Part shown: piece by piece, positions 16,124-24,793 of the stretch | Numbering within the stretch: position 1 is the first letter of the stretch | Layout of the letters: every line of letters starts with the position of its first letter | DNA from: Nonomuraea helvata | Lineage (GTDB): Bacteria; Actinomycetota; Actinomycetes; Streptosporangiales; Streptosporangiaceae | NCBI RefSeq assembly: GCF_039535785.1 | Contig: NZ_BAAAXV010000011.1 | Location: 124,001 to 188,000, forward strand | Direction of reading: 5' to 3' | Length of the DNA: 64,000 bases | Notes under the pieces: generated by a model | What the model was told of the DNA's origin: nothing | Database searches by the model: none | What the model saw: the letters and a program-made list of their open reading frames with translations, nothing else | Made by a program: the position numbers and the translations under genes

Positions 16124-18958
16124 TCAGTCCTGGCGGCGGGCGCCGAACATGATCTCGTCCCAGGTCGGGACCGAAGCCCTGCGTCCCCTCGAGCCCTTGC
16201 GCGCCTGGCGGGCGGCCGGGGCGGGCGGCGGGGACGGCACGGGCACGGCCGGCTCCTCCTTGGCCGCGGCCTTGCCCGAACGCGCCGCCGGGACGGCGGG
16301 CTTGGGCTTGGGAGCGGGCGCCGGCGGCTTGGCCTCCTCGGCAGGCTTGGCCTCTTCGGCAGCCTGAGCCGGGGCAGGCTCGGCCTCCTGGGCAGGCTCG
16401 CTCTCCTGAGCAGGCTCGCTCTCCTGGGCAGGCTGCTCCGCCTTGGGCGGCTGGGCCTCCGACGTGGCGGGCCGGGTAGCACTCTCGGCCTCCGGCGCGG
16501 CGGCCTGCTCGGCACTGCTCTCGGCCGCCACCGCAGCGGGCTGGGCTGTGCTGCTCCCGGCCTCCGGCGCGACGGATTGCGCGACGTCCTTGACCTCCGC
16601 CGCGACTGGTTGCGCGGGGCTCTCGGTCTGCGGCGTGGCGGGCTGTGCGGTGTCCTCGGCTTCCGGCACGGCAGCCTGTGCGGCGTCCTTGGTCTCTGCC
16701 ACGGCAGCCTGTGTGACGCTCTCGGTCTGCGGCGCGGCGGGCTGTGCGGGGCTCTCCGGCTGTGGCTTGGCGTCCGGTACGGTCTGGGCCGTCGCGTTGT
16801 CCTTCGGCGCGGCCGCCGCCGACTCGGACGAGGCCGCGTCTGCCACGACCTCCGCAGCCTTGGCGGCTTCGGCCTCCACGACGCCGGGCGTCTGAACGTC
16901 CACGGCGTCCACCTTCTGAGCGTCCCCGGTGCCGGGCGCCTGCGTGTCCACGGCAGTGGGCGGCGTGGCGTCCGCTCCGGCAGCCGCCTTGGCGTCCGAG
17001 GCGTCAGGCGTGCCGGCCTGCGCGGTGCCGGTGGTCGCCGCACTCGCTTCCGCCGATGCGGGCGTCGGGGTGCTGGGCGTCGTCGTGGAGTCCGGTTCCG
17101 TGGCGTCGCCGGACACGGTGGTGGGCGCGGCGGCCACGGGCTCGGGAGCGGGCTCGGCGTTCGCGGGCGAGGCCACGTCCGGCCCGGCGCTTGCCGTGGA
17201 TTCGGCGGTGGCCGCTCGCTCGGTGGATGGCGCGGGCTCGGCGGATGCCGCGGGCGCGACGGGCGTGGGTGAGGGCACGTCGGGCGCGGCCGGGGCGGCG
17301 GCGGGCTCGGCAGGTGCTGAGGTGGCACCCTGCTGGCCGGCCGTCTCCGGACGGGCATCCTGAGCCGACGCGGTGGCCGCTTCCGGTGCGGAAGGCGACT
17401 CCACCGCAACGGGCACCTGGGCCACGGCCTCCGCCTGAGCAGGCGTCTGGGCGATGGCGTCCGCCTGGGCAGGCGTCTGGGCGGACGCCTGGATGGCTGC
17501 CTCTGCCTGGGCAGGGAGCTGGGCGGTGGCTTCCACCTGGGCGGACGCCTGGGCGGCTGCCTCTGCCTGGGCGGGCGCCTGAGTGGTGGCCTCTGGCTGG
17601 GCAGGCGCCTGAGTGGTGGCCTCTGGCTGAACGGGTGTCCGGGTGGTGGCTTCCGCATGGGCAGGAGGCTGCGTGGTCGCGGCGCCGAGGCCCGGAGCCT
17701 GGACCGGCCCCGGCTCGCGCGCGACGAAGGGGTCCCGGACGGGCGGTTCCGCAGCGGCGGGCGGCGGAGCCGTGCGGGAGTCCGGGAATGAGGACGGCAA
17801 GGACGGCGGCACCGGAGACGACGGCGAAATCGGAGACGAGGGTGACGACGGCGGCGTGGGGGTGGGCGCCGGGTCGGTGGCGGGGGCGTAGATCGCGTCC
17901 TGGTCGTGGTCGCCCGGACGGCCGGAGCCGAAGTCGGGCAGCCAGGTCGAGGACTCGCCACGGCGGGACGAGGTGTCGCCGGGCCGGGCGTAGCCGGTCT
18001 CACGCGCAGGGGGTTCCTGGCGGAAGGGCTCGCGGAACGGCGGCTCGTCCCAGGGGCCGGCCTCCCTGGAGAGGTCACGCCGCAGGGACGCGGGGTCCTG
18101 GCCCGCGCCCGTGTCCCGGCGCTCGTCGGCGTCGAGCGCGTCGAACGACGCCTCCCTGCCGGCAGGGGCGGCGCGGTCGAAAGGCGGTGAGGCGTCCTGG
18201 GCGCGGCCGTACGCCGGCTCCGACGGCCTGGGCGGCGGGTTGTAGCCGACCGCCGGCTCCTCGGCGGCCTCGCGGCGCACCACCGAAGGGACGGAAGAGA
18301 GCGGCGGCACCGGCTGCAGCTTGGCCACCCGCGGCGTGAACGGCGTCACCGTGGTGTCCTCCACCACGGTCGGCTCCGGGTCGAAGTCGGCCGACGACAG
18401 CCGCATGGCCTCGTCGTCGTGGGGTGTCACGTGGCGCTTGCGCGGGTCGAAGAGCCACTCGGCGTGGCGCGTGTGACCGTTCCACACGTAGCCGAGCTTC
18501 ACCCGCCACAGGCCGTCGTCGCGCTTGGCGGAGTCCCAGTCGATCTCGTCCGTGGGCACGCCGCGCCTGTTCAGGCGCTCCGCCACGAGGTCGCCGAGGG
18601 TGGGTCCGGGCGCCGTCTCCCCAGGCATGCGTACGGCCACGCGCTGCGCCTGCTGGGCGACGTACTCCCGCTCCTGGAGCACCGGACCCTCGAACCAGCG
18701 GACACGTTCGACCGGGATCCCGGCGGTCGCGGCGATTTGCTCCGCCGTCTCTCCGGCACGGATACGTGCCTGGATCTCCTTGGGACGCAACGGGCTCTCC
18801 ACTTCGATCTCGTACTGACCGAGACGGGAGAAATTGCCGCGGACGGCAGCACGGAGCCGGTCGTCCACGGGAAGCGTGAAGCGCGTACCTCGCCCGGCAG
18901 TAGCCAGCACGAGATAGGTGCCGTCCTCACTCACCGCGACGAGTCGGAGCTCCTGCAT
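16124..18958 (-). CDS. sepH: Septation protein SepH with an extremely long low-complexity linker
   Basis: A 944-residue protein from ATG 18958, with AAGGGA six bases upstream; upstream in-frame codons are ignored. The N-terminal ~190 residues form the DUF3071 domain: MQELRLVAVSEDGTYLVLA, a helix-turn-helix-like GETAEQIAATAGIPVERVRW, then LVAERLNRRGV and WLFDPRKRHVTPHDDEA. The last ~15 residues carry the conserved end PTWDEIMFG. In Streptomyces, SepH stimulates FtsZ assembly at division septa. Streptomyces SepH is, as I recall, about 340 residues; here ~600 extra residues of Ala/Pro/Gln/Glu-rich sequence, including tandem AQAEATTQAPAQPEA-like units (about 17,400-17,650), separate the two conserved ends. 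Confidence 0.85.
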   Translation of the reverse strand: MQELRLVAVSEDGTYLVLATAGRGTRFTLPVDDRLRAAVRGNFSRLGQYEIEVESPLRPKEIQARIRAGETAEQIAATAGIPVERVRWFEGPVLQEREYVAQQAQRVAVRMPGETAPGPTLGDLVAERLNRRGVPTDEIDWDSAKRDDGLWRVKLGYVWNGHTRHAEWLFDPRKRHVTPHDDEAMRLSSADFDPEPTVVEDTTVTPFTPRVAKLQPVPPLSSVPSVVRREAAEEPAVGYNPPPRPSEPAYGRAQDASPPFDRAAPAGREASFDALDADERRDTGAGQDPASLRRDLSREAGPWDEPPFREPFRQEPPARETGYARPGDTSSRRGESSTWLPDFGSGRPGDHDQDAIYAPATDPAPTPTPPSSPSSPISPSSPVPPSLPSSFPDSRTAPPPAAAEPPVRDPFVAREPGPVQAPGLGAATTQPPAHAEATTRTPVQPEATTQAPAQPEATTQAPAQAEAAAQASAQVEATAQLPAQAEAAIQASAQTPAQADAIAQTPAQAEAVAQVPVAVESPSAPEAATASAQDARPETAGQQGATSAPAEPAAAPAAPDVPSPTPVAPAASAEPAPSTERAATAESTASAGPDVASPANAEPAPEPVAAAPTTVSGDATEPDSTTTPSTPTPASAEASAATTGTAQAGTPDASDAKAAAGADATPPTAVDTQAPGTGDAQKVDAVDVQTPGVVEAEAAKAAEVVADAASSESAAAAPKDNATAQTVPDAKPQPESPAQPAAPQTESVTQAAVAETKDAAQAAVPEAEDTAQPATPQTESPAQPVAAEVKDVAQSVAPEAGSSTAQPAAVAAESSAEQAAAPEAESATRPATSEAQPPKAEQPAQESEPAQESEPAQEAEPAPAQAAEEAKPAEEAKPPAPAPKPKPAVPAARSGKAAAKEEPAVPVPSPPPAPAARQARKGSRGRRASVPTWDEIMFGARRQD

Positions 18959-19118
18959 GCGAGTCCCTTCGTCAGCGTCGCCATTCTTCCCCCGGACCCT
19001 TGAGTCTCTCGCGTGTGCCGGTTGCCTGCCAGCACCGTACCCGGCATGTCCGAACATCGCCTTCCTGGGATACTCCCGGGACGGTGTGACGCCGGTCACA
19101 TTCGTAAGATCCATCACT

Positions 19119-19898
19119 CTAGAGCCCGCCGTTGCGTATTTGGAGGCTAGATGCCGCCGACGGGTTCTGGCGAATCGCGTCGTCGCGGACGACGGATACA
19201 CCAGAGCGCAGCAGCGACCGTACGGCCGCGTCGAGCGCGGGCGAGCCGGAGCCGTCGAGGGACAGGTGGGCGACGGACTGGCCGCGCGCGTGCCGGTGGA
19301 TCCAGTCCAGCCCGGCCAGCACGTCGGCCAGGGCGCCCGAGCCGCCGCAGCCGAGCACCCGTACCGAGGCGATCCGGGCGCCCGGCGCCGCGGTGTGGAC
19401 GCGCCGGGCGACCTCCGTGCCATGGCCGAGGCAGTCGTGCCCGGTGCCGCCGGTGGCGTCGAAGGCGCGCCAGGCCCGGTCGCCGAACTCGGCCCTGCCC
19501 GTGTCCACGCCGCTGTCCACGACGTAGAACGTGGTGGCCGTGCGCGGGAGCGGGCGGGTCTTGCCGGCGGGCGCGGGAAGGATCCGGCGGTCGGGCTCGA
19601 TCGCGCGCACGCGTGGGTCGGCCCGGAGCTCGGCCAGTTCCGCGGCGGTGAGGAAGGTGGCGAATCCGGGCAGCGCCGCGGTGTAGAAGCGCCGCACCCG
19701 CCATCTCACCTCGCCGACGAGATCGCGGGCGGCCGTCCGGCTGCGCGCGGTGACGATGTAGGGCCGGGTGGGCTCCGAGGGGGCGGGGCGCAGAGCGAGT
19801 CCGGAGGCGGGCGTCATGGCGAGAGGCACGGCGGTCGTGGCGGCCGTGGCCACCGCCGCGGCGAGGTACACGGAGGGCAGGCCGAGTCGTCGGGGCAC
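19119..19898 (-). pseudogene. Subtilisin-like S8 peptidase lacking the catalytic Ser segment
   Basis: A 259-residue product from GTG 19898. It has a signal-like N-terminus (LAAAVATAATTAVPLA), an I9-like propeptide (ARDLVGEVRWRVRRFYTAA ... RVRAIEPDR), the catalytic Asp (FYVVDSGVD) and the catalytic His (CLGHGTEVA). The frame ends soon after LRSGVSVV, where S8 peptidases normally continue with the AAGN oxyanion segment and then GTSMA with the nucleophile. Those parts are absent, and I see no continuation in another frame before the sepH promoter region. It is most simply a 3'-deleted gene; a non-catalytic role cannot be excluded. There is no good ribosome-binding site upstream. Confidence 0.65.
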
Positions 19899-20007
19899 GA
19901 GTTAGGAGGATGCCCGGCCCACGGCTGCCAGGGATGCCAGGACACGTTTCCGAGGAAGCTTCTTTACCGAAGGGCGGGCCGTGGGCTCAGAGCCTTTGCT
20001 AGCCTGA

Positions 20008-20036
20008 CCGTGCGGAAGGTAACCAAGTCCGCACGG
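20008..20036. terminator. Perfect 9-bp inverted repeat
   Basis: CCGTGCGGA (20008-20016) pairs with TCCGCACGG (20028-20036) across an 11-base loop. It lies in the 322-base gap 19899-20220 between two minus-strand genes. It could terminate the lactone-oxidase transcript or act as an operator for the S8 gene; there is no T tract to decide. Confidence 0.35.
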
Positions 20037-20154
20037 AACGCAAACGGAGGGCGGCCGGGCCGGTCGTCTCAGGGCGTGGAGACCTCCAGACGGTAGTCGG
20101 GTCTGTGAAATGCCAAGCACCCTGTTCCACAACTTGCGGTGTCCTCGCCGCGAG

Positions 20155-20209
20155 TTCCCGTCGAAGGCGGGACGGGAATCCTCGCCGTTCAGGGCGAGGT
20201 GCAGGTCAA
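20155..20209 (+). mobile_element. IS200/IS605-type right-end hairpins (solo remnant)
   Basis: Two adjacent hairpins: TTCCCGTC (20155-20162) with GACGGGAA (20171-20178), immediately followed by CCTCGCC (20180-20186) with GGCGAGG (20193-20199), loop GTTCAG, then TGCAGGTCAA. The string GGGAATCCTCGCC...GGCGAGG...GTCAA closely resembles the right end downstream of tnpB genes of IS200/IS605 elements, where the same DNA encodes the 3' end of the guide (omega) RNA. Read as protein it gives ESSPFRAR, as such ends do. No tnpB or tnpA flanks it, so this is a relic or a non-autonomous copy. The assignment is by pattern memory only. Confidence 0.45.
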
Positions 20210-20220
20210 CTAAGGATGCG

Positions 20221-21498
20221 TTAGCCGAGCACTCGATCCAGGTAGTCGTTGCCGAACAGGCGTCCTGGGTCGAGCCGGTCGCGCAGGGCGGTGAAGTCCG
20301 CGAAGCGGGGATAGACCTTGCTCAGGTACGAGGCGTCCCTGGTGTGGAGCTTGCCCCAGTGCGGCCGCCCGCCCAGCCGAGTCATGATCTCTTCCACGCC
20401 CTCGAAGTACGCGGGGCTGGGCGTCGGCCGGTAGATGTGGCACGCGATGTACGCCGACGGCCGCCCGTACGCGGTGGACAGCCAGGCGTCGCTGGGCGGT
20501 GTGACGCGCACCTCGACCGGAAAGGTGATCTTCCAGTCCATCCGCTCGATCAGGTCCCGCGTCTCGCGCAGCGCCTGGGCGAGGCGCTCGCGCGGCACCG
20601 CGTACTCCATCTCGAGGAAGCGCACGTCCCGCCGCGCCGTGAAGATCTTGTACGAGGTGTCGACCGACTCCGAGTCCCCGAGCGCCGCCGCGCTGACGGC
20701 GTTGATCCGCGGGATCAGATCGGGGGAGCGGGCGCCGATGGCGCAGGCCGCGCCGAAGACGGTGTTCTCCAGGAACACGTTGTCCAGCCAGTGCCTGAAC
20801 GCGCCCGGCGGCCGGGCCGGACCCGCGCTGCGGTTGTTGGTCTTGACCAGGCAGGCGTCGGTGTGCGGCAGCCAGAAGAAGTCGAGGTGCTCGTTCTCGG
20901 AGGTCAGCGCGTCGAGGGAGTCGAGGATCTCGCCGAGCGGCAGCTTGCGCCGCCGGTTGTGCAGCAGGAACGCGGGCTCGACCCGGAACGTGACGGCCGT
21001 CAGCACTCCGAGTGCCCCGAGCCCGACCCTGGCCGCGTCGAACAGGTCCTCGCCGGGACCGACGGTCTCCACGGAGCCGTCGGCCAGCACCAGCTCCACC
21101 TCGACGACCTGGTCCGCGAGGCCGCCGCTGTCGCGCCCGGTGCCGTGCGTGCCGGTCTGGATCGCGCCCGCGACGGTCTGCTCAGTGATGTCGCCCATGT
21201 TCGCCAGGGCCAGGCCGCGCTCGTCGAGCAGCTCGTTCAGCACGCGGAGCGGGGTGCCCGCCAGCACGGTCACACGATCGCCGGTCCATGACCTGATGCC
21301 GGTGAGCGCGCCGGGGCGCAGCATGATCCCGTCGGTGAGGGCCACCCCGGTGAAGGAGTGGCCCGTGCCGATCATGCGGACCCGCCGCCCTGAGGCGGCG
21401 GCGTCCCGCACGGCGCGTACGACGTCCTCGACCGAGGCGGGCACGCGCACCTCGGCAGGAGTGGCCGACTGGTTGCGCGCCCAGTTCGCGAACGCCAT
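20221..21498 (-). CDS. FAD-linked aldonolactone oxidase (D-arabinono-1,4-lactone oxidase family)
   Basis: A 425-residue flavoenzyme. I chose ATG 21498 because GAAAGGG ends five bases before it. The N-terminal half is a VAO-type FAD domain: RVRMIGTGHSFTGVAL holds the His position used for covalent flavin in this family, and GAIQTGTHGTG and GLGALGVLTAVTFRV follow. The C-terminal half is an ALO domain ending HWGKLHTRDASYL ... GRLFGNDYLDRVLG. Members oxidise aldono-1,4-lactones or sugar alcohols with O2, making H2O2; the substrate here is unknown. It is probably cytosolic or membrane-associated. Confidence 0.85.
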   Translation of the reverse strand: MAFANWARNQSATPAEVRVPASVEDVVRAVRDAAASGRRVRMIGTGHSFTGVALTDGIMLRPGALTGIRSWTGDRVTVLAGTPLRVLNELLDERGLALANMGDITEQTVAGAIQTGTHGTGRDSGGLADQVVEVELVLADGSVETVGPGEDLFDAARVGLGALGVLTAVTFRVEPAFLLHNRRRKLPLGEILDSLDALTSENEHLDFFWLPHTDACLVKTNNRSAGPARPPGAFRHWLDNVFLENTVFGAACAIGARSPDLIPRINAVSAAALGDSESVDTSYKIFTARRDVRFLEMEYAVPRERLAQALRETRDLIERMDWKITFPVEVRVTPPSDAWLSTAYGRPSAYIACHIYRPTPSPAYFEGVEEIMTRLGGRPHWGKLHTRDASYLSKVYPRFADFTALRDRLDPGRLFGNDYLDRVLG

Positions 21499-21541
21499 GC
21501 GCACCCTTTCAGAGTGTCGTCCGATTAGACGCGAACGATAC

Positions 21542-22270
21542 TCATCTCTCCCAGCCGGCGGGAACCGGGAAGGTGTCGCCGGGCTGGAGGTTCGCGTTCT
21601 CCCCCTTGAGCACCTCGGACACCGTCACGAGGTGGTAGCCCTTCTTCTGCAGGGTCTTGATGAGGGAGGGCATGCCGTCGACGGTCTGCTTCACCCAGTC
21701 GTGCATGAGGATGATGCCGTTGGGCTGGGCGACCTCGAGCGTCTTCTTCTGAATGGCCTCGACGTTCTTGGTCTTCCAGTCCTCGGAGCCGGCGGTCCAG
21801 AGGATCATCGGCATGTCGAACGAGGCGGCGATCTCGGAGACCTGCAGGTCGGCGAGCCCGTACGGCGGGCGCAGCAGCTTGGGTTCGACGCCCGCGGCCT
21901 TCTTCACCGCGTCCTGGGTCTTCTGGATCTCGGTCCTGATGGTGGCGGCCTCGGACTTGGTGAAGTCGGGGTGGCTGTAGCTGTGGTTGCCGAGCTCGTG
22001 GCCCTCGGCGGCCATCCGCTTGACGAACGCGGGCCGGCTGTTGACGTACTGGCCCTCGAGGAAGAACGTCGCCTTCGCGTCGTACTTCTTCAGTGTGTCG
22101 AGCAGCGTCCCCGCGTACTGGCCCGGCCCGTCGTCGAAGGTCAGCGCGAGGCACTTGACCTCTGCGCAGTCGACGGGCGCCTTCTTGGGCGTCTGTGCGA
22201 AGGCGGGCGCCGGGGCCAGTGTGACGCAGACAGCCGCGATAGCTAGAAGTGAACTGATCTGTCGGGACAT
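21542..22270 (-). CDS. Secreted polysaccharide deacetylase (NodB/CE4)
   Basis: A 242-residue exported protein; ATG 22270 is favoured by GGAAG seven bases upstream. The signal peptide is MSRQISSLLAIAAVCV...APAFA. The CE4 motifs are all present: TFDDGPG (catalytic Asp plus metal Asp), HELGNHSYSH (metal histidines), RPPYG and GIILMHD (catalytic His). It should remove N-acetyl groups from peptidoglycan or a chitin-like glycan outside the cell. It lies 43 bases upstream of the lactone oxidase gene on the same strand and may share its transcript. Confidence 0.9.
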   Translation of the reverse strand: MSRQISSLLAIAAVCVTLAPAPAFAQTPKKAPVDCAEVKCLALTFDDGPGQYAGTLLDTLKKYDAKATFFLEGQYVNSRPAFVKRMAAEGHELGNHSYSHPDFTKSEAATIRTEIQKTQDAVKKAAGVEPKLLRPPYGLADLQVSEIAASFDMPMILWTAGSEDWKTKNVEAIQKKTLEVAQPNGIILMHDWVKQTVDGMPSLIKTLQKKGYHLVTVSEVLKGENANLQPGDTFPVPAGWER

Positions 22271-22325
22271 AAGTAAAGCTTCCATTGTGATGGGTGTTGC
22301 GAGGGATGTCCCTGACGGTAGCGGA

Positions 22326-23528
22326 TCAGCTCTTGGCGGGTGAAGAAGCCTCGGGAAGTCTCAGCAAACCCGAACCTGCGACTCCCACGACCGCGGCGAG
22401 GACCGCCGAGCCCCAGGAGAAGACGTACGCGTCGGAGGCGCCGAACGCCTCGGTGAGCCGCCCGCCGGCCCAGGCGCCGATCGCCACGCCGAACCCGATC
22501 GAGGTCGAGATCCACGCCATTCCCTCAGTGAGCAGGGACGGCGGCACCAGCCGCTCGGTCAGGGAGAAGCCCGTGATGAGCGTCGGCGAGATCGCGAAGC
22601 CGGCCAGGAACAGCGCCCCCGCCATGATCCACGCGTCGCCGATGAACATGATCGGCACCAGCCCCACCACGAACAGCCCGAGCGCCCGGACGAACCGCCC
22701 GCGCAGCGAGATCTTCCAGTGTCTCGACCCGAACCACAGCCCCGACACCATCGAGCCGCCCGCGAACGCGGCCAGCAGGAAGCCGGCGGACCCCTTCACG
22801 CCGTGCTCCTCCGCGAACGCCACCGAGATCAGGTCCACGGAGCCGAACACCGAGCCCAGCGCCAGGTCGACACAGGCCAGCAGGGCGATGCCGGGGATCA
22901 GGATGGGCGTGCCTGACGCCGATCTGACCGGCTGCACGGGCGGCTGGGTGCGCCGCTGCGCCGCCAGCGCCAGGCAGCCGAGGAGCATGAAGATCAGGGC
23001 CACGACCAGCCCCGCGTACGGGTTCACGGCGGTGGCCAGCACCGTGACCAGCGCGGGCCCGGTGACGAAGACCACCTCGTCCACGACCGACTCGAAGGCG
23101 AACGCGGCGTGCAGCTTGCCCGAACCGCCGAGGATGGCCGACCAGCGGGCCCGCACCATCGACCCGATGGACATCGAGGTGGCGCCGACGAGCAGGCCTG
23201 AGGCGTACAGCGTCCAGTCGGGCAGCCCGAACCCGGCGCAGAGCATCAGCGAGACCAGCGCGAGCGCGTTGACGACGGAGAACGGCGGGATGATCTTGCT
23301 CTGCCCGAACCTGTCCACGAGCCGGCCCGACAGGGGAGCGGCGACGGCGAAGGCCACGTTGGTCATGGCGGCGACCCCGCCCGCGGTGGCGTAGGACGTG
23401 GTGAGCGTGGAGATCAGGAGCACGATCCCGATGCCCTGCATGGACATCGGCATGCGGCCGACGAAACCCGCCAGCGCGAACCCCTTGACGCCGGACCCGT
23501 CGAACAACCCCCGGTAAGGCCCGACCAC
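22326..23528 (-). CDS. MFS transporter
   Basis: A 400-residue membrane protein with about 12 hydrophobic helices and a GTG start preceded by a near-ideal AAGGAGG. The loop between helices 2 and 3 reads PLSGRLVDRFGQSKI, the MFS motif-A region. No close match points to a substrate; drug or metabolite efflux is the default guess. It lies upstream of the deacetylase gene on the same strand and is divergent from the transglycosylase gene across ~90 bases. Confidence 0.85.
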   Translation of the reverse strand: MVGPYRGLFDGSGVKGFALAGFVGRMPMSMQGIGIVLLISTLTTSYATAGGVAAMTNVAFAVAAPLSGRLVDRFGQSKIIPPFSVVNALALVSLMLCAGFGLPDWTLYASGLLVGATSMSIGSMVRARWSAILGGSGKLHAAFAFESVVDEVVFVTGPALVTVLATAVNPYAGLVVALIFMLLGCLALAAQRRTQPPVQPVRSASGTPILIPGIALLACVDLALGSVFGSVDLISVAFAEEHGVKGSAGFLLAAFAGGSMVSGLWFGSRHWKISLRGRFVRALGLFVVGLVPIMFIGDAWIMAGALFLAGFAISPTLITGFSLTERLVPPSLLTEGMAWISTSIGFGVAIGAWAGGRLTEAFGASDAYVFSWGSAVLAAVVGVAGSGLLRLPEASSPAKS

Positions 23529-23620
23529 GCCTTTTCCTCCTTACTTGAGCCAGCTAACCATTGCGCACCGTATGTCCGGATGGCAAGTGATTTATCGGCG
23601 GGGTGGGTTAACGTGGCCCG

Positions 23621-24793
23621 GTGTCCGGTCTTCCCTCCTTTCGTGCGGTCATGCTCATGGTCATCGCCGTCCTCGCGGTCACGGCCGCGGCCGGCGGCAT
23701 CGTCGTGATCATGGGCGACGACGTGGTCAGGACCGCGCACGAACCCGTACGCAGGCAGGTCTCGCCGCGCCAGTCGCAACCGGCGCCCCGCCTCGACAAG
23801 CTCGTTCCCACGGCCGAGCCGGTCAAGGAGTTCGGCAAGGGGGGACCCGGGATCACCTCGACCCCGCCGCGCGTGCTGGCCATCGCCGCGGGCACCGTGC
23901 CCAAGAGGACCAGGTTCGCCCTCGGGACCCTCAAGCACGTGCAGAAGGTGATCGTGGTGGACGCGGGCGCGGTCAAGGTGTCGGGCACCGCGCTCAACCT
24001 GCTGGCCGTCGACCCCGCCGACTTCCGCTCCTGGACGCCGCAGCCGGTCGCCGACCAGCCCGCCGTGTGGAGCGCGCTGGCGCGGGGCGAACTGGTGGCC
24101 GACGCGGGCTCGATGCGCAAGTTCGGGATGATCCTGGGCGCCATGTACCAGGTGGACGGCGGGCCCAGGCTGCGCGTCGCGGCCTCGGCCACGCTCGGGC
24201 TCACGGGCGTGGACGGGCTGGTCGGCGCGGACCTGGGCAAGGCGCTGGGGTTCGCGCCGGGGGTCGCGGTGCTGCTGCACGGCAAGGCCGGCAAGATCAG
24301 TGAGGCGGGGGTGCGCAAGCTGCTCGGCAAGGGCTCGCAGGTGGTCGTGCTGGACGCGGCGCACCGTACCGTCAAGCAGCAGCAGAAGCCGCAGAACACG
24401 GTGACCGTGGGCCGCCCCGGCAGCTACCTCGACCTGTACAAGGCCGCGGCCACCCGCTGCCCGGGGCTGTCGTGGACGGTGCTGGCGGCCATCGGGCAGG
24501 TGGAGAGCGGGCACGGGCGCAACAACGGCCCGTCCAGCGCGGGCGCGCTCGGGCCGATGCAGTTCATGCCCGCGACCTGGAAGCACTACGGCGTGGACGG
24601 CGACGGCGACGGCAAGACGGACATCTGGAGCCCGTACGACGCGGTGCCGGGCGCGGCCAACTACCTGTGCGCCAACGGCGCGGGCCAGGGCGGCGAGAAG
24701 TTACGCAAGGCGATCTGGTTCTACAACCACTCCTGGGACTACGTGAACAAGGTCATGGGGATCGCCGAGGCGTACGCCAGAACCTATACCTGA
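23621..24793 (+). CDS. Membrane-anchored lytic transglycosylase (SLT/MltB-like)
   Basis: A 390-residue protein from GTG 23621 with an N-terminal membrane anchor (AVMLMVIAVLAVTAAAGGIVVIM). The ~240-residue middle has no clear domain. The C-terminal ~130 residues are a transglycosylase domain with the catalytic Glu in IGQVESGHGRNN, the substrate segment GALGPMQFMPATW, a Ca2+-loop-like DGDGDGKTD and AANYLC. It should cleave the MurNAc-GlcNAc bond of peptidoglycan outside the membrane. Its end overlaps the convergent ferrochelatase gene by ten bases. Confidence 0.9.
   Translation: MSGLPSFRAVMLMVIAVLAVTAAAGGIVVIMGDDVVRTAHEPVRRQVSPRQSQPAPRLDKLVPTAEPVKEFGKGGPGITSTPPRVLAIAAGTVPKRTRFALGTLKHVQKVIVVDAGAVKVSGTALNLLAVDPADFRSWTPQPVADQPAVWSALARGELVADAGSMRKFGMILGAMYQVDGGPRLRVAASATLGLTGVDGLVGADLGKALGFAPGVAVLLHGKAGKISEAGVRKLLGKGSQVVVLDAAHRTVKQQQKPQNTVTVGRPGSYLDLYKAAATRCPGLSWTVLAAIGQVESGHGRNNGPSSAGALGPMQFMPATWKHYGVDGDGDGKTDIWSPYDAVPGAANYLCANGAGQGGEKLRKAIWFYNHSWDYVNKVMGIAEAYARTYT

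Noticed and set aside
15808..18078. 756-codon Arg/Pro-rich frame overlapping sepH
   Set aside because: Out-of-frame reading of the low-complexity sepH linker; no start context and no domain.
19910..20002. 30-codon plus-strand ORF after AGGAGG
   Set aside because: Good Shine-Dalgarno by chance; no features, divergent position from the S8 gene, and nothing supports translation.
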